Positions 61,087 through 64,000 of a stretch of 64,000 nucleotides of DNA are shown here, in pieces. Position 1 is the stretch's first letter. Every line of letters starts with the position of its first letter. The notes beneath the pieces were generated by a model. That model did no database searches. It saw only the letters and a list, made by a program, of their open reading frames with translations, and was not told the origin of the DNA. The position numbers and the translations under genes were made by a program. Source of the DNA: Hevea brasiliensis (Eukaryota > Streptophyta > Magnoliopsida > Malpighiales > Euphorbiaceae); the NCBI RefSeq assembly GCF_030052815.1, contig NC_079503.1, positions 48,216,735 to 48,280,734 of the forward strand, in the 5' to 3' direction.

Positions 61087-64000
61087 TGTGACACCCCTTA
61101 CCCGTGTACTGTATACCCGAGTAAGTAATGCCACACGGTGTACCAGCACACTCTAATATGCCTTAATTAATTTTCATCATAATTTTGAATATAACTTGTA
61201 AAATATAACTCATTTAAGTCATTTATTGAATTCATAATTTATTTGAGGTTCCGAAAATTTTATAGAAAATCCAGCAGAATACCGGCTAAAAATGGGAAAA
61301 ACAGTTCTTCAGAACCTGTTAAAAACACTTCCAATAAACAAATTCATTCATTCTCAACTCCAATATCAACGCAAAACTCAATATCAAGATTTCAACATTT
61401 CAATTTCTATTCTTATTCATCACTCACATGTGATGTTCACATATAAATCACAAGTAAATATTTACTTTTCCATTAACAAATACAATTTTCATAATTTACA
61501 TATACATCAATATACATTACACAAGTTTAATTACATATGAAGAAAAATCAAAATTAAGTTATAAAATGTCAAAATGACACCTAGTGTCCTACCAATGCAC
61601 AGCAGGACACTGAGCAGAACTGCCGGATGGACTCACCTAGTCTGTGGTCTACTGGGCTCACGATCGGGGTCTCCAGTACCTACGCGTGGCAAAAGCAACG
61701 CGCTAAGCAATAATGCTTAGTGGTGCAATAATATAATAGAAGACAATAGCAAGAAAATGAATGTGTATAGAATGTGTATGCTCTCTTTGTTTGGTATTGG
61801 TATATCCATTATTTCGTTAACGTTGTTCACTTTTATTCATTTGGTTGCTCCAAGTAACCTACACTAGACGACTGGACTGGATAACAGGTAAACTGGCACT
61901 GGGTACCTAGTACCTCGGGCCGTCACACCATCGGTCACATATGCATCTCCAGGCAATGTACAGCTAACAAGTCAGAATAATATCAGGCACAAGGCCAAGT
62001 CTCAATACAAAGTCGGAATGGCTAAAAGCCATGAAATCACGGAATGGCATATTGCCATGTGCAGTACTGCTAACTAAACCCTATTGGCATGCCAAACTAT
62101 CCAAACCAATCTTGTTAGGTATACTAGGACATTTGAAACTTTTAAATTCTTTAATTTGTAAATTTCATGTTTTGGTGTTACTATTCACCTTATTGGTCAA
62201 CAAAAATATTGACTTTTGGATAGAAAATATGTTCATTGACTTTGGCACTCCCAACATACCACATTTGGTGTTTAAAACTTGTTGGCATTAAGTGTTAATA
62301 CCATTTCAAATTGTAACCCAACACAAACAGAATTTTCAGTTTTGGTGAGTCAACTTCACTGTTCCATTGGACACTGTTACTGTGGGAATTTGAAGAAATG
62401 TAAAACATGAAAGTTGTTCCCTATTTTGTCTAGTTAAATTTCTTTTTTTGAATCACTCCATTTGGAGTTTTGTAGCTCCAGATATGGTCCAAAAACCACA
62501 GCTGGCCGGATTCCCATTCTGCAGAAAATACCATATCTACAGTAACAGGAACAGTAACTTCCACTACCATTTGGGTTAGGTTCTGGCCATAATTTGGGGT
62601 AAGTTCCTTCATGAAAGTTGTTTGTCTATGTCTTAACTTGTTGCTGTAAAAATTTCAGGTCAATTGACCATATTTACAGTGAGTTATGGCCAAATGAACA
62701 GTTACTATTCATTTGGTCAATTCTGCAGAACCAGTTGCAGGGTATCCGGATTGGGGCCAAGTTTTGGTCCTCTTGCTTTGGTCTTTTGGGCATGGTTTCT
62801 TCAGCAAAAATGTGCCATTAAAAGCCTAGTTTCATGTCCAATTGGCCAAACACCAATTGGACTAACACAGCCCAAGTTATGGCAGTGCAAATGGACTGAA
62901 TTTTCAGTCCCTATCTTTCTTGTCCTAGGGCAGCCTGCAACCTCATTTTGGAATCCTATTTTTCAGTCCATTTGTTGGTCAAATTACCTAAAATGGTCAC
63001 TAATTGACCATTAAAATGTTCTCTAACAATTTCCTAAGCCAAGTCACATTTTCACCTTTCCAAACCCTAATGTCCAACTAAATTTACTCATAACCTTAAT
63101 TAACATACTTAGTTTAATGTCCATGTATATTAATACCTTAACCATCATTTCTAGCCACTCTAATTTAATTAAAACAATCAACCTCATACTTCCATAGGGC
63201 TGTCGAAAATTTAAGGTACCATAACACATGTAATTTACTTCAATTCCTTAAAATTTTTTAGCTCAAAATGATGTTCTAACTAGGATTTAAAAGAAGGAGA
63301 ATGAAATTGTAGCACTAACCTTGAGTGGCAGAATTTTCCAAGTTAAATCTTCACTTTCCTTCACTTTCTAGGCAGCCAAACACTTTACCAAGAGATGTGG
63401 TTAGGTTTTAATGAAAGGGTTTAGAGTTTAGTGGAGTAAAATCAATGAGAATTGAAGAAAGAGATGAAAAAAAATTTTCATGGGAGAGGGAGACTTGATT
63501 TCGGCCATGGAGAAGTGAAATGAAGAAGATGGCTGTTTTATTTTGTTTTTATCTCATTTTAGTTCATTTTTATCTCTTTTATTAATTTGTCAAATTGTGA
63601 TTGGTGGAGCTTTTTAAATTGCATCACCATATGTCATAAATGGGCATTTTTATGGATTTTTCTTTTCTTTTCATCACTACTCAATTTCAATTTAATTTCT
63701 AGTAATGTTTATTCATATTTTATGTTATATTAATTATTTACTCAACTGGACAAGTCGGCCAAAAATCACCTCGGAAGGCGAAATGACCAAAATGCCCTCC
63801 GTTTGGCTTAACGGGTCAAAATTGTCTGTACCGATTAAAAAATTTTTCTAGGTATTTTCTTGGCATTCTAATGCCATAGGAACCTCAATAACCCTTCTCT
63901 GGAGTCCCAAAAATTATTTTATAATTTTTCCCCCGGGTCTAGGGCTCCTCATTGCGAGAACCGCAACTTCCCTCTGGTTACCCATCGCTAGGCACCGGCT
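61087..64000 (-). mobile_element. Gypsy LTR P (group 1), cut by window edge
   Basis: TGTGACACCCC at 61087, then a minus-strand LTR closely matching A (1360-4353) and, reversed, B'. It inserted in N gag (left flank GAGTT). No primer site or gag lies on the left, so it is either a solo LTR or the 3' LTR of an element continuing right. Contents: both hairpins at 61683-61720, TTGGCATGCCAA at about 62084-62095, GGTCAATTGACC at 62658-62669, and the perfect GTCCAATTGG / CCAATTGGAC dyad at 62836-62862. The plus-strand frames at 62031-63014 are antisense. The frame matching A's long antisense frame stops early here. Confidence 0.88.
61683..61720 (-). other. Double hairpin of LTR P
   Basis: Hairpin 1 CTAAGCA-4 nt-TGCTTAG (61703-61720) and hairpin 2 CGCGT/ACGCG (61683-61702), as in A but with an intact TGCACCACT box. 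Confidence 0.8.

Noticed and set aside
1..64000. Host protein-coding gene or conserved non-TE locus
   Set aside because: Every stretch longer than 300 bp can be assigned to an LTR, leader or coding remnant of one of the named elements; nothing is left over for a host gene.

Overview
This 64 kb window is a stack of nested LTR retrotransposons. I could not find a single host gene, tRNA, rRNA, CRISPR array or DNA transposon. The sequence is AT-rich. Every coding signal is a broken Ty3/gypsy gag or a broken Ty1/copia gag-protease-integrase-RT-RNase H, and every bounded element carries plant-type 5-bp target duplications and an initiator-Met tRNA primer site. This fits pericentromeric or otherwise gene-poor heterochromatin of a eudicot plant. 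A woody Euphorbiaceae-like genome is a guess I cannot test here.

Nesting, read from junctions and target-site duplications (TSDs), with '>' meaning 'was hit by': copia K(-) > gypsy J(-) > copia G(+) > copia D(-) > gypsy LTR C(-) > gypsy A(-), six levels. Side branches: D > solo LTR F (TSD GATTA). G > solo LTR E1 (TTGTA) > solo LTR E2. G > solo LTR I (CTCTT). J > solo LTR E3 (CTTTT) > copia solo LTR H (ATATG) > solo LTR B' (TTTTA). K > deleted gypsy L-M(-) > gypsy N(+) > gypsy LTR P(-).

Layout. 1-4353: A gag, primer site and 5' LTR. 4354-7310: truncated LTR C. 7311-16801: copia D (integrase to gag, leader, 5' LTR) with F inside. 16802-36692: copia G from leader to 3' LTR with E1/E2 and I inside. 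36693-50978: J gag, primer site and 5' LTR with E3/H/B' inside. 50979-51853: sliver of copia K. 51854-56683: L-M, a gypsy element reduced to its LTRs and 171 bp. 56684-61086: N 5' LTR, primer site and gag. 61087-64000: LTR P, cut by the window edge.

The gypsy elements look like one chromovirus-type lineage (Tekay/Del-like by gag and very long LTRs; lineage is inference) in two LTR groups. Group 1 (A, P, B', I, J, L, M) ends in a GGGTAAGGGGTGT-type 3' terminus; group 2 (C, E1, E2, E3, F, N) ends in GGGGTAGGGTGTGACA. Their 3-4.5 kb LTRs carry no credible protein gene but share several small structured modules. The best is a tandem pair of hairpins after an invariant TGCACCACT, whose first stem changes sequence between families while staying paired. 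A second is a CCAATTGG / 7-nt / CCAATTGG dyad. Others are W-box dyads, arrays of short GGCTTTTATGCC-type palindromes, and a possible promoter, mini-ORF and splice donor. These modules are the most novel content of the window.
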